Positions 53,683 through 63,017 are shown, counted from the first letter of the stretch. The stretch: DNA of 64,000 nucleotides from CAJQQK01 sp965224225 (GCA_965224225.1 CBDCZF010000011.1:186001-250000), one strand, 5' to 3'. Notes: generated from the sequence alone by a model not told the origin. Numbers and translations are program-made.

Positions 53683-54189
53683 TCAGCCTGTGCTACTGCC
53701 GCCGGCATCCTCTTCTTCCATGCGGTAACTGAAATCACAGTGCGATGCGCCCTGCATGATGGTCTGCGTGCGCGTCATTTTCAGGCGCCGATCATAGCCC
53801 TCGCAAAACGTGCCGTCACGCTGGCAGGAAAGCAGATGGCCGATATCGCCGAGCCCCATCTCGCGGTACATGTCCGAATATCGGCAGCGCTTGACATTGA
53901 AGCGGTAGGCCTCATCTGACTGCTCGAGCACCTCGATTTCGAGGGCGCCACCCATCGTCCACTGCTTCTGGCGGTCTACGAAGGTCTGCATCGAGGTATT
54001 GCCGCCGACTTCGGCCGCCAGTTCCTTGGCCTGCTCGATCGACGAGGCGCGCACCGCGTTGGCCACCGTCTGTTCGGCAACTTCGGAGCCGTGGCTTGCC
54101 TTCAGCGTATCGTAGACGTGCTTCAGGATCTGCGCTTCGATACGCCGGCGTTCGAGCATCGGCAGCATGGCCTGGCCATTATCGCTCAT
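53683..54189 (-). CDS. L-2-amino-thiazoline-4-carboxylate (ATC) hydrolase-like protein
   Basis: The 168 residues match the ATC hydrolase family pattern: RRRIEAQILKHVYDTLKASHG at the start, CRYSDMYREMGLGDIGHLLSC and RDGTFCEGYDRRLKMTRTQTIMQGASHCDFSYR. The conserved cysteines and DIGHLLSC are family features. Known members convert ATC to N-carbamoyl-cysteine in cysteine formation, but many homologues act on unknown cyclic substrates. It precedes the cyclase-family gene on the same strand, so the two may share a route. Confidence 0.8.
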   Translation of the reverse strand: MSDNGQAMLPMLERRRIEAQILKHVYDTLKASHGSEVAEQTVANAVRASSIEQAKELAAEVGGNTSMQTFVDRQKQWTMGGALEIEVLEQSDEAYRFNVKRCRYSDMYREMGLGDIGHLLSCQRDGTFCEGYDRRLKMTRTQTIMQGASHCDFSYRMEEEDAGGSSTG

Positions 54190-54341
54190 CGGATTCCTCT
54201 CCTGCTGGGCGTGGTCGTGTGATTTGTTTCAGCTGCCAGGTCAGGATAACCGGGAAGGCGGGCGAACACCATTTCTTAGGCGCAAATCACAATCGCGATC
54301 CGGACGGCACCTGTCGAACACCGCCTTCAACGGCCCATCGC

Positions 54342-55232
54342 TCACGCTACATCCGGTTTGATCAGCTTGATGATGCTCGACGTGTCGAGGTCGCCGTTGC
54401 CATTGGCAATGTGCATGGCGAATGCGGCCGCGGCCGCAGCCCCGAGCGTTGTTGAAGTGCCTGCCATCAGCGTCGCCGACTGTGCCAGCCGCAGGTCCTT
54501 GAGCATCAGGGCTGCGGCAAAGCCCGGCTTGTAACCGTTGCTTGAAGGCGCCGTCGGAACAGGCCCCGCGACCGGGCACATGCCATTCAGAACGAACGAG
54601 TTGGCACTCGACGTCGACATCACATCGTAAAGCGTCTGCCGGTCGACGCCGAGCGCCTCGCCGAGCACGAACGCTTCTGAAACCGCCAGCGCCGTGATGC
54701 CGGCGACCATGTTATTGCAGATCTTGGTTACCTGCCCCTGGCCCGGTCCGCCGCATAGCACGATGTTCTTGCCCATCCCTTCGAGGATCGGTCGCGCCTT
54801 GGCGAACACGCCACTGTCACCGCCACACATGAACGTCAGCGTACCGGCTTCAGCACCGCCAACGCCGCCCGAGACCGGTGCATCGAGAAACTCGTAGCCG
54901 GCTTCGCGCACCGCATCGTGCATGGCGCGCGACGTTTCGACATCGATGGTCGAGCTGTCGATCAGCACGGTGCCCGGCGCTACCGCTCCGATCACGCCGG
55001 CATCGACCAGCACGCTGCGCACGTTGGCACCGACCGGCAGCATGGTGACGACATACTGCACATCGCTCGCCGCCTCTCTGGCGCTCTCCGCCGACTTGGC
55101 GCCTGATTGGGCGACATAACGCACGGCTTCTTCGTTGAGATCGTAGACTTTGAGCTCATGCCCCGCCTTGATCAGGTTGCGCGCCATGTGGGCGCCCATG
55201 TTGCCCAATCCGATGAAACCGATCGTCGCCAT
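54342..55232 (-). CDS. mmsB: 3-hydroxyisobutyrate dehydrogenase-family oxidoreductase
   Basis: This beta-hydroxyacid dehydrogenase of 296 residues has the NAD-binding GFIGLGNMGAHMARNL at the N-terminus, FLDAPVSGGVGGAEAGTLTFMCGG in the middle and GQGQVTKICNNMVAGITALAVSEAF with the catalytic Lys. The closest named family is MmsB of valine degradation; tartronate semialdehyde reductase is another possibility. The signature GFIGLGNMG is complete. It is a single gene with no obvious partner nearby. Confidence 0.85.
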   Translation of the reverse strand: MATIGFIGLGNMGAHMARNLIKAGHELKVYDLNEEAVRYVAQSGAKSAESAREAASDVQYVVTMLPVGANVRSVLVDAGVIGAVAPGTVLIDSSTIDVETSRAMHDAVREAGYEFLDAPVSGGVGGAEAGTLTFMCGGDSGVFAKARPILEGMGKNIVLCGGPGQGQVTKICNNMVAGITALAVSEAFVLGEALGVDRQTLYDVMSTSSANSFVLNGMCPVAGPVPTAPSSNGYKPGFAAALMLKDLRLAQSATLMAGTSTTLGAAAAAAFAMHIANGNGDLDTSSIIKLIKPDVA

Positions 55233-55377
55233 TAGTTGTCTCCGTCTGTCCGGTTATTGCTCTCTCATCTTGGACATAATCATAGCGCCACTGGTTCAGT
55301 GACACTATTGGCATGGCGATGATTGAGCGCCATGCTGACGCCTGCAATTCAACCCGACCCCAACAGCGAGGACCGTC

Positions 55378-55704
55378 ATGGCACTCTATGAAATGCGCAC
55401 CTACACGCTTTACGTCGGCAAAATGGGCGAGGCCGTTCAGCTCTATCAGGAGTTCGGCTATCCGGCCCTGCAGAAGGGTGGCCAGGACGCCAAGCTGATC
55501 GGCTACTTCCAGGGCGACACCGGCACCATCAACCAACTCGTCCATCTTTGGAAATTTGACGATGATGCCGACCGGCGCGCGCACTGGGCCGGCGTTTTCG
55601 CCAACAAGGATTTCGTCGAGGGCTTTGCGGCCAAGTTCCGGCCACTGGTCATGAGCCAGGAGGTCAAGCTGATGACGGCGGCGCCCTGGGGCCCGCACCC
55701 GTAA
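55378..55704 (+). CDS. NIPSNAP-family protein
   Basis: This short protein of 108 residues has the NIPSNAP pattern, a dimeric alpha/beta barrel: MALYEMRTYTLYVGKMGEAVQLYQEFGYPAL at the start, GYFQGDTGTINQLVHLWKFDDDADRRAHW and the end MSQEVKLMTAAPWGP. The start is the ATG at 55378. The bacterial role is not known. It diverges from mmsB and precedes the sulfur-transporter genes by 84 bases. Confidence 0.85.
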   Translation: MALYEMRTYTLYVGKMGEAVQLYQEFGYPALQKGGQDAKLIGYFQGDTGTINQLVHLWKFDDDADRRAHWAGVFANKDFVEGFAAKFRPLVMSQEVKLMTAAPWGPHP

Positions 55705-55717
55705 TCCGGTTCGGCAA

Positions 55718-55731
55718 TTGATCCAGATCAA
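55718..55731 (+). promoter_or_regulatory. Perfect FNR/FixK-type box upstream of yeeE pair
   Basis: TTGATCCAGATCAA matches the FNR/FixK consensus TTGAT-N4-ATCAA exactly. It lies 57 nt upstream of the transporter ATG at 55789, in the 84-bp gap after the NIPSNAP gene. It suggests control by oxygen or redox state through an FnrL/FixK-type regulator encoded elsewhere. Confidence 0.65.
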
Positions 55732-55753
55732 AGTGATTCACCTTCCATCAGTA

Positions 55754-55763
55754 TATTCGAATA
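55754..55763 (+). promoter_or_regulatory. Palindromic operator (TATTCGAATA) in the yeeE promoter
   Basis: TATTCGAATA is a perfect 10-bp palindrome; ATGAATGT follows at 55765-55772 and looks like a related half-site. Similar AT-rich palindromes bind ArsR-type sulfide or persulfide sensors such as BigR/SqrR, which control YeeE-type transporters. The identity of the regulator is inferred only. Confidence 0.5.
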
Positions 55764-55788
55764 CATGAATGTTCTAATGGAGGTGAAC

Positions 55789-56349
55789 ATGATACTTTCG
55801 TGGAAGTCCGGCGGTTTGCTGCTGGGCGCCGTGTTCTTTGCGGCTGTCCTGCTGGTCAAACCCATCGGCGTCTCAACCCAGTTCGTGATCTTCGACGGCA
55901 TTCTCTGGAATGCCATCGATTCGAGTGCAGTCGTTACCTCGGAGGAAGCCAAGAGCGGCTTTACCAGCCCTAACGACTATCTCGCCAAGAGCGGCGGCAA
56001 GTATGCCAAATCGGTCGCCAATCCGCTCAACTACAGCTTCGTTTTCGTCATCGCGATGATCGTCGGTGCGGCCGTCTCGGCCGTGCTCAGGGGCGGCATC
56101 GAGAGCAGTGAGCGGACCATGCCGCAAATCTGGCGCGCCAACTTCGGTGACTCGCCCGTGACGCGATATGCGGCCGCGTTCCTGGCCGGATTTCTGGTCC
56201 TCTACGGCGCTCGCCTCGCCGGCGGCTGCACGTCGGGACACATGATGAGCGGCATCATGCAAACCGCCGTCTCGGGCTATCTGTTCGCCGCCGGCGCCTT
56301 CCTGGCCGGAATTCCGACCGCTATGTACCTGTTCCGCAAGGAGGCCTGA
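55789..56349 (+). CDS. YeeE/YedE family sulfur transporter, first half
   Basis: This integral membrane protein of about 186 residues is the first half of a split YeeE/YedE transporter (DUF6691-type pairs in alphaproteobacteria). The conserved GCTSGHMMSG loop with its Cys is present near residue 140, as in thiosulfate transporters. The start is the ATG at 55789: GGAGGTGAAC directly precedes it, while an upstream ATG adds eight residues. The second half starts one base after its stop. The likely role is uptake of a sulfur species such as thiosulfate. Confidence 0.85.
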   Translation: MILSWKSGGLLLGAVFFAAVLLVKPIGVSTQFVIFDGILWNAIDSSAVVTSEEAKSGFTSPNDYLAKSGGKYAKSVANPLNYSFVFVIAMIVGAAVSAVLRGGIESSERTMPQIWRANFGDSPVTRYAAAFLAGFLVLYGARLAGGCTSGHMMSGIMQTAVSGYLFAAGAFLAGIPTAMYLFRKEA

Positions 56350-56350
56350 C

Positions 56351-56944
56351 ATGTCGACCACAATCATTCTCGCTCTCGTCGTCGGTGCTGCGTTCGGCTT
56401 CACGCTCGATCGCATCGGCGCCACCAATCCGGGCTACATCATCCGGATGTTGAACCTCACCAACCTGCACCTGATGAAGACCATTCTGGCGGGTATCGGC
56501 GTGGCCTCGATCCTGACCTTCGGCGGCCTGCTGCTCGGCCTCGTCGATCCGGGCCACCTCTCGGTCAAGACCGCCTATATCGGCGTATTCGTCGGCGGCA
56601 TCCTGCTCGGCCTCGGGTTCGCCGTTGCCGGCTACTGCCCCGGCACCAGTCTGACGGCGGCGGCGACCGGGCGCATCGATGCGATCTTCTTCGTCGTTGG
56701 CGGCCTGGTCGGCGCTGCGGCCTACATGGTCAGCTATTCGGCCGTGAAAACCACCGGGCTGCTCGACAAGATTGCCGGCGGCAAGGCGACAGTCGGCGTC
56801 ATTGCCGACACCAAATATCCGGCCTTGCTTTCGCTGTCGGGAGAGGGCATGGGCTTGCTTCTCGGACTGGCCCTCATAGCTATCGCCTGGGCACTGCCTG
56901 ACCGGCTGAGCGGTCAAGCCAAGAAGGTGGTGGCGGCCGAATAA
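56351..56944 (+). CDS. YeeE/YedE family sulfur transporter, second half
   Basis: This 197-residue membrane protein is the second half of the split transporter. The conserved cysteine lies in GYCPGTSLTAAA (about residue 97), with hydrophobic helices around it (GILLGLGFAVAGYC). Together with the upstream half it provides the two Cys-containing loops of a full YeeE-like channel. The start ATG lies one base after the first gene's stop. Confidence 0.85.
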   Translation: MSTTIILALVVGAAFGFTLDRIGATNPGYIIRMLNLTNLHLMKTILAGIGVASILTFGGLLLGLVDPGHLSVKTAYIGVFVGGILLGLGFAVAGYCPGTSLTAAATGRIDAIFFVVGGLVGAAAYMVSYSAVKTTGLLDKIAGGKATVGVIADTKYPALLSLSGEGMGLLLGLALIAIAWALPDRLSGQAKKVVAAE

Positions 56945-56988
56945 AGGGCGCTGCGCCTCGATCTGAAAGTACCGAGCTTACAAGATCG

Positions 56989-57025
56989 CGAACCCTCGGA
57001 TGTCATCACGACGCCCGAGGGTTCG
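56989..57025. terminator. Perfect hairpin between convergent genes, likely bidirectional terminator
   Basis: CGAACCCTCG (56989-56998) and CGAGGGTTCG (57016-57025) form a perfect 10-bp stem around a 17-nt loop. It lies between the stops of the sulfur transporter and the TMEM143-type gene. There is only a short T-rich tail, so the role is inferred. Confidence 0.55.
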
Positions 57026-57031
57026 TTCCGT

Positions 57032-58519
57032 TCATGCCTTCGCCTCTGGCCCGGCAACCGCGCCGCCGGCGATGCCTTCGAACTCGGTGCCTTCATCGTC
57101 GGAGAAATCGGGCAGATCGTCGAGGAAGCGGTCCCACTTGGCATCGATGTGCAGTGCCGCATCGGCAGGGTGTCGGGCGGCGATGACGCCATCGCTGTGT
57201 TCAACGGCAATCCCGTCGCGCAACAACCGTTCAAGGGCATCCTCGAGGTCGAAGTCGACCTGTACGCCGAAGCTGCGGTGGAGGTATTGCTCGATGGCGC
57301 GGTCCACGTCCGGCAGATCGGCACGCGTTACCGTCTCCTTGGCAAGTACGCTGTAGAGGAGCATCTCTTCCTTGACGTCTTCATCGGCGGCGCGGTCGGC
57401 GAGCGTCATGATCACGCCGCGGTTGTCGGCAAGCGCGTGAAAATAAAGGTTCTGCGCCATCACCACCATGTACTTCTGGCGAGTGTTGAAGAAGGCCATG
57501 AGTTGGCGGAAGGCGGCTGCACCAAGCGCCGCGATGGCACCGACCGCGCCGATCGGGTTGGTTGCGAGCAGTGCGATCTTGCCGGCCGATGATGCAAGGC
57601 CGAAACCGACCGCACCGGAACTCATGGCACCGAGCTTGATCTTGTCCATCAGCCGGAACTTGACGCGGGTGTTGGGGAAGATCATTTCAACGTCGGCGCG
57701 CGGCATGTTCTTGAAGAGCTTCAGATAGATGTTCTCGTGGCTGACCCCTTCAGGGACCAGTTTGCGCAGGTTGTTGACGATCTTGACGGCCTTCGCCCGG
57801 TCGATCTGGCGCGCTTCCATGACATCTTCGACGCGTTGTTCGACGGTCTTGAGCTTGAACAGGATGCACAGGCGCTGGAAGATCGGCACATCGAATTCTT
57901 CCTTGCGGAAGAACTTGCGCATTAGGCGGCGCTGGTCCTTGCGCGTCGAGGCGCCGCGGAAATAAATCTCAAGCTCCTCGAAGGCCTCGAGGTCGAGTTG
58001 GAAGTCGAGGCCGTAATGGCTGTCGCGGGTCAGGATCAGCTCGACCTCACTCGGGTCGAGCGCGCGGTAGTTGGCCTGCTTCAAGAGCCCCCTGAGGTTG
58101 GCGACAACGCGCTTTTGCATGGCGAAGCGCTCGCTGTCGGTGAACTGGCGCGTCATCAGCAGGTCGCTGTCGGGATTGAACAGCTCATAGGTCTGATCGA
58201 GCGCGGTAGCGGCCGCGTTGTGCTGCTGCTGGCGCCAGTAGGCGAGGTACTTGAAAAAACGCCGTGCGTCCCGGGCCTGTTCGCCAGGCCAGGCCTGCGG
58301 CCGGGTCAACCGATCAACGAGAGCGGTGCGTGTGATTGGCAGGAAGGTCTCGCGGATCAGGTCTTCGTCGCCGTTGAGCAAGTCGATCTGGTTTGCTTCG
58401 CCGTCCTGGAACTCGACTTTTTGGGCGGCAGGCGCCCGTGCCACTGTGCCTTCTCCGGGCCCGGCATCGCGCATGGCCCGGTATCCCGGATCGGTCGAAG
58501 ACGGCTCACGCATGGACAT
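57032..58519 (-). CDS. TMEM143-family (DUF3754) protein
   Basis: This 495-residue protein resembles the TMEM143/DUF3754 family, better known from mitochondria. Visible features are an N-terminal disordered stretch, a long charged helical region with RFFKYLAYWRQQQHNAA and LQLDLEAFEELEIYFRGAS, the conserved KLFKNMPRADVEMIFPNTRVKF block and then membrane-type helices (GAVGFGLASSAGKIALLATNPIGAVGAIAALGAAAF). The C-terminus is acidic. No operon partner is evident. The bacterial role is unknown. Confidence 0.78.
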   Translation of the reverse strand: MSMREPSSTDPGYRAMRDAGPGEGTVARAPAAQKVEFQDGEANQIDLLNGDEDLIRETFLPITRTALVDRLTRPQAWPGEQARDARRFFKYLAYWRQQQHNAAATALDQTYELFNPDSDLLMTRQFTDSERFAMQKRVVANLRGLLKQANYRALDPSEVELILTRDSHYGLDFQLDLEAFEELEIYFRGASTRKDQRRLMRKFFRKEEFDVPIFQRLCILFKLKTVEQRVEDVMEARQIDRAKAVKIVNNLRKLVPEGVSHENIYLKLFKNMPRADVEMIFPNTRVKFRLMDKIKLGAMSSGAVGFGLASSAGKIALLATNPIGAVGAIAALGAAAFRQLMAFFNTRQKYMVVMAQNLYFHALADNRGVIMTLADRAADEDVKEEMLLYSVLAKETVTRADLPDVDRAIEQYLHRSFGVQVDFDLEDALERLLRDGIAVEHSDGVIAARHPADAALHIDAKWDRFLDDLPDFSDDEGTEFEGIAGGAVAGPEAKA

Positions 58520-58760
58520 TCTGGCCTCCCCCGATCAGTTGCCTGCATTCTTTGCAACCGAGCGATCGCAATTCAATAAGGGTAATGGCGCCCGCGGGCA
58601 AATCGAAGGCGATCAATAGGTGCCGAATCGTGCTGCAATGCGGCAACTGTGCCCAACCTCGATGGATTAGGTAGGTTAACGGATCAATCTGCCGCGAAAT
58701 AGTCGTTTCGATCGGCAAGCTTGCCCCGCCATTATCATGTAAGGTCGATAGACACCCATC

Positions 58761-61208
58761 ATGACCCAGAACTCCGGTTCCAGCGACAATGACAATGAAA
58801 GGCCGGACATGCTGTCCAGCGATCAAGCCGCCAGCGGTTCGCCCGAGGACGTTTTCTTCCAGTCCGTCTCGCTCGGTGTCGTTGCCGACCTCGAAGGCCG
58901 GCGGATTGGCGCCGATACCGTGCGCCAGGTCTTGCTGGCCCCGGCCAGTGCCGCGGCCGGCCAGGCGGTACCGTGTCTGCCGACGCCGTTTGGGGTACGC
59001 ATCCGCAATGGCGAGATCGACGGCTGCCTCGATCTCGAAGGTGCCGATATCACAGTGCCCGTGGCCCTCAACCGCATAGTCATGCGCCAGCGCGGCCAGA
59101 GCGGTTCGATCGTCGCACGCGACACACGCATCCGCCGTCTCAATCTGACAAATTGCGATCTGGCCGGCGGCATCGTGGCCGATCGCGCAATCGTCGACAA
59201 CGGTATCATGATCGGCGGCGGTCGGATCGGCGGGCCGATCCTGCTGCGCGGCGCTACGGTTGGCGGTGCCGTTGCCCTCGAAGGCACGATCCTGGGGGAC
59301 GGACGCAATGCATTGGTTGCGGCCGGTGCCGAGATCTCTGGTCCGCTCGTCATGCGCCGCGCCCAGTGCCACGGCGAAGTTCGCCTGCAGCGCACCAATC
59401 TGGCTGCCGGTTTGCGTGCCGAGCAATTGCAGGTGACCGGCGAGGCTGCCAGCGTCTACTGTGACGGTGCCCGAATAGGCGGTGATGTGTTGGTCATGAA
59501 TGGCGAGGTGCACGGCCCCGTCAGCCTCGAGAACACGACGATTGCCGGCGGTCTCGACGGCCGCGGCCTGGTGGCAGGTGCATCCGGCACCGGGATCAAT
59601 GCGGCCGGCCTCGAGATCGGCCAAAGCCTCGATCTCAGTGATGCGCGGATCGCAGGCCCGCTCAACCTCGAAGGCGCCCAGATCGCCAAGCGGTTTCTCG
59701 CCGAGGGTGTCGATATCGAGGGCGGTGAATTGTCCATTGCCGCAGACGTCATTCGGATCGGCGGCAACTGGGAGATGCCGCAGGCGAGGCTGGTCGGCGT
59801 GGTCCGGTGCCCGGGCGCACGCATCGAGGGCCAGCTCCGGTGCACCGGCCTCAGAATCTTCGGCGCGCCGCTGGCGTTGCGCGGCGATGGTGCCCGCATC
59901 AAGGGCGGGGCCTATTTTTCGCGGGCTGTGATCGTTGGCACGATGCGTTTTCCGGCTGCCGAGATCCATAACCAGTTTCGCTTCACCGGAGCGACCATCA
60001 AGGTCGACGAAGGGGCTGCCTTGTTTGCTCCGGGTGCCGTCATGCGCCGTGATGCCGAGTTGAACGGCGGTTTCCAAACGATCGGTGGTGTGATCCTCGA
60101 TCAGGCCCACATTCACGGTAACTGCGATTTGACGTCGAGCCGGATCAAGAGTTCGGCAGTGGCCCGTTCGGCCGGTGCGCCGGAAGATGCCCGACGCAGC
60201 GAAGGCGGCCCGAGCGAGGGCGGACGCACCGACGTTGGCGATTTGGCACTGAGCTTGGTCGACACCAGGATCGACCGGCTCGAGATGCCGGCACGGGCGG
60301 ACGAGCGCCCGCGCGGTATCGTCGATCTCTCACGAGCCCATGTCGGTGCCTTCGTCGACTGGGCGGTGACCTGGCCGCCGCCGGCCAAGAGCGACAACCG
60401 CCGGCGTGGCGCACCACCGGACCATCTCGTCCTCGACGGCTTCGTCTACGAGCACCTCGAAAACCCGGCCGGCATCACACCGGCCGAGAGTGCCCGCCGG
60501 TTCAACCGCGAGCGCGTCGGGGAGCAGCGCATCGCCTGGCTGACGGGCCAGTCGGCTGCCGACGTGACGAGCCGTTTCAAGCCGCAGGCCTGGGTTTACC
60601 TCTCGCGCCAGCTCGCAGCCCAGGGCCTCGATCGCGATGCACGGATCATCACCATCGAGCGGCGGCGCCGCGAGCGGGCCAGCCGCTGGGCCACGTTCGC
60701 CGGGCGCTGGGAAAGCAGGTTTCTCGATTGGTTTGCGCTGTATGGCTTCAATCCGTGGCGCACGGTTTTGTGGATGGCACTCGTCATTGCGCTGTTCGCA
60801 GGCCTCTGGTCATGGTCATCGACCGGCTGTCGCGAGAAGGGCTGCTTCGATGAAACGGTTTTTGTGACAACCAAACGCGATTCATTTTCCGCCGAGCGGT
60901 TCAGTGAGCGCTATCCGGCGTTTCACCCGTTGGCCTACTCTTTCGACGTGTTCGTACCGCTCGTCAGCTTCGGCTACGAGGAGCACTGGCGCCCGAATGT
61001 TGGTTACGGCCCGATCGCGACCATGCGGCTGCCGCACCTACCGGCCTTCTTCGCCGGCGAGACGGATCGCAACCGGATCTTCGCCGATGTGACGATCACG
61101 TTCGGCGGTGTGCTCTATTTGCTTCTGGTTCTGCAGAAATTGCTCGGGCTGATCCTGACTTCGGTCGCTGTCACCGGCTTCACCGGACTGCTGCGAGGCC
61201 AGCAATGA
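58761..61208 (+). CDS. Large beta-helix membrane protein of unknown function
   Basis: I do not recognise a named family. Residues about 60-500 are a repetitive run of G, I, L and V with periodic short strands (for example GSIVARDTRIRRLNL, GPVSLENTTIAGGLDG, SLDLSDARIAGPLNLEGAQIA), as in right-handed beta-helix or pentapeptide-like proteins. A middle section (about 560-650) is soluble and rich in R, E and A. The C-terminus has about three membrane segments (about 668-690 and two more after 770) around a loop with CREKGCF. There is no signal peptide. The start ATG has only a weak ribosome site. It precedes an O-antigen ligase gene on the same strand. Confidence 0.75.
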   Translation: MTQNSGSSDNDNERPDMLSSDQAASGSPEDVFFQSVSLGVVADLEGRRIGADTVRQVLLAPASAAAGQAVPCLPTPFGVRIRNGEIDGCLDLEGADITVPVALNRIVMRQRGQSGSIVARDTRIRRLNLTNCDLAGGIVADRAIVDNGIMIGGGRIGGPILLRGATVGGAVALEGTILGDGRNALVAAGAEISGPLVMRRAQCHGEVRLQRTNLAAGLRAEQLQVTGEAASVYCDGARIGGDVLVMNGEVHGPVSLENTTIAGGLDGRGLVAGASGTGINAAGLEIGQSLDLSDARIAGPLNLEGAQIAKRFLAEGVDIEGGELSIAADVIRIGGNWEMPQARLVGVVRCPGARIEGQLRCTGLRIFGAPLALRGDGARIKGGAYFSRAVIVGTMRFPAAEIHNQFRFTGATIKVDEGAALFAPGAVMRRDAELNGGFQTIGGVILDQAHIHGNCDLTSSRIKSSAVARSAGAPEDARRSEGGPSEGGRTDVGDLALSLVDTRIDRLEMPARADERPRGIVDLSRAHVGAFVDWAVTWPPPAKSDNRRRGAPPDHLVLDGFVYEHLENPAGITPAESARRFNRERVGEQRIAWLTGQSAADVTSRFKPQAWVYLSRQLAAQGLDRDARIITIERRRRERASRWATFAGRWESRFLDWFALYGFNPWRTVLWMALVIALFAGLWSWSSTGCREKGCFDETVFVTTKRDSFSAERFSERYPAFHPLAYSFDVFVPLVSFGYEEHWRPNVGYGPIATMRLPHLPAFFAGETDRNRIFADVTITFGGVLYLLLVLQKLLGLILTSVAVTGFTGLLRGQQ

Positions 61209-61307
61209 AGTTACATCGAATTGCTTGAACTGGCTGGGTTTGTTCGGGAAAGTGGACCAAACGTCGAAGCATACAGCCGAACAGATTATTGAAGGGAATG
61301 GTTCGAG

Positions 61308-63011
61308 TTGCCGGTTGATGCAACGCCCCGGATTGAGAGGCCGCGCAATTCGAATGCGGGGCCGAAGGCATCAGCCGAGCAAAGCGCCGTTCTGAGAACC
61401 GGCAGCCGGGCCAACGCACGCTACCAAGTTGTTCTTGGTGTGCTCGCCTGCGTACTGGTTGGCGTGGTCTTCCTGTTCGCGGGCGGCGAATTGTTAATAT
61501 TTGCCTTGATGCTCGGGCTGCTTCTCGTCTTTGGCTCGCCATCCGTTTTGATTTTGTCATTCATCTGCTTTTCGTATTTTCGTATCCATGAAGCCTATAC
61601 GATTTTGCTGCCGTTGAAGCTGCCGCTGCTATTCAGCCTGGCGAGCCTCGCAACCATTGCTTACGGCATTACCAGCAAGACCGTGGCGCGAACGGAGCGT
61701 GCAACGTTCTGGGTCGTGCCGGCACTTCTGGCCACCAGTATCGCTGCTTTGATATTGCTCATCGTCGATATCGAGAGCCATGGTTATGCCGACCGGTTTC
61801 CAACGTTTCTTGCCGTCGTTTTTGCCGCCCTCGCCATCTACAGCTGCTATCGGCTGATCGAAGGTCTGAGCGGTATGCCATGGGGGCTCGAAGCCAAGCT
61901 TTTTGTGGCCTTCGCCATTGTCGTGACCCTCGGCGTGCCGTTTGCGCGGAACCCGACGATCGCGCTGCTCTACTGGAATGCCACCTATTGGAAGATCATC
62001 GCAATGACCATCGTGCTGGTCTGGTGCCTGCGCAATCGCACGGATTTTTCGGCAGCGATCTGGCTGCTGGTCTCGAGCGGTATCCTGATTGCAGGAATGA
62101 CCATCCACAACTGGTACTTTGGTATCGACTTGGTGGAGGGTACGCGGGTTACCATTGGGCGCACGCTGTTTTCGACGCCGCAAGATATCGAGAATGCCGA
62201 ACCCGGCATGCCGATCCCCGGAGGTTCGTTACTGGGTGATCCAAACGACCTCGCCCTCGTCCTGCTGTTTCCGCTGGGCTTTGCGCTCGCGACGCTCGTG
62301 CGGTTACGGTTGACGCGCAGCCTTGGCTGGCTTTGTCTGGTAGCCCTGCCCTTGATCGTGACGGCAATCATCATGACGCAGAGCCGCGGTGGCGCGCTTG
62401 GCATGCTCGCGGTTTTCGGGGTCGTCGGCCTCTATCACGTGCGCTCGAAGCTGATTATTCTGGCTCTCGGCGCTGGGTTGGCAGTTTCTGTCGCTGGGGC
62501 CATGGATCTTGGCAGCCGACAGTCGGGCGGGCTTGAGGAGCTGTCCGAAGCCGGGATCGACAATTCGGCACTTGAGCGGATCTATGCCTGGACGGCGGCC
62601 GTCAACATGACGACGACCTATCCGGTGCGCGGCGTCGGCATCAAGAATTTCTCCAGCCAGTTCCGGATCTTCTCGCCCAAATGGGTCGGGCGCAACATGG
62701 ACGTGCACAGCACCTGGCTTGGCGTGATGGCCGAAACGGGCCTGCCCGGCCTCGGCCTGTTCGTTACGATCATCGTCATGGTGCTGGTTTCATTGCGCCG
62801 GTCCTGGCGACAACTGCAGCGCATGGCGGCTGATCCTATCTACCTGATTTTCTGTATGGCGCTGATTGCCGGTCTTGCCGGATTTTGTGTGTCCGGGACC
62901 TTCCTGACCCAGGGCTTCACGTGGCCGATCTATTTGATTATCGGCTTTTCGATCGCCTTGAAGTGTGTCGTTGCCAACCTCAGCGCCGAGGGCAAAGGCG
63001 CCGAAGGTTAG
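61308..63011 (+). CDS. O-antigen ligase/polymerase (Wzy_C family) membrane protein
   Basis: This polytopic membrane protein of 567 residues has about 11 helices and the Wzy_C pattern: a large periplasmic loop region with ETLFSTP-like content and the conserved MTQSRGGALGMLAVFGV and NMDVHSTWLGVMAETGLPGLGLFV. The family joins or polymerises O-antigen or exopolysaccharide units. The TTG at 61308 is used, preceded by AAGGGAA; no ATG fits in frame. It follows the beta-helix protein by about 100 bases and may be cotranscribed. Confidence 0.8.
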   Translation: MPVDATPRIERPRNSNAGPKASAEQSAVLRTGSRANARYQVVLGVLACVLVGVVFLFAGGELLIFALMLGLLLVFGSPSVLILSFICFSYFRIHEAYTILLPLKLPLLFSLASLATIAYGITSKTVARTERATFWVVPALLATSIAALILLIVDIESHGYADRFPTFLAVVFAALAIYSCYRLIEGLSGMPWGLEAKLFVAFAIVVTLGVPFARNPTIALLYWNATYWKIIAMTIVLVWCLRNRTDFSAAIWLLVSSGILIAGMTIHNWYFGIDLVEGTRVTIGRTLFSTPQDIENAEPGMPIPGGSLLGDPNDLALVLLFPLGFALATLVRLRLTRSLGWLCLVALPLIVTAIIMTQSRGGALGMLAVFGVVGLYHVRSKLIILALGAGLAVSVAGAMDLGSRQSGGLEELSEAGIDNSALERIYAWTAAVNMTTTYPVRGVGIKNFSSQFRIFSPKWVGRNMDVHSTWLGVMAETGLPGLGLFVTIIVMVLVSLRRSWRQLQRMAADPIYLIFCMALIAGLAGFCVSGTFLTQGFTWPIYLIIGFSIALKCVVANLSAEGKGAEG

Positions 63012-63017
63012 AGACGA

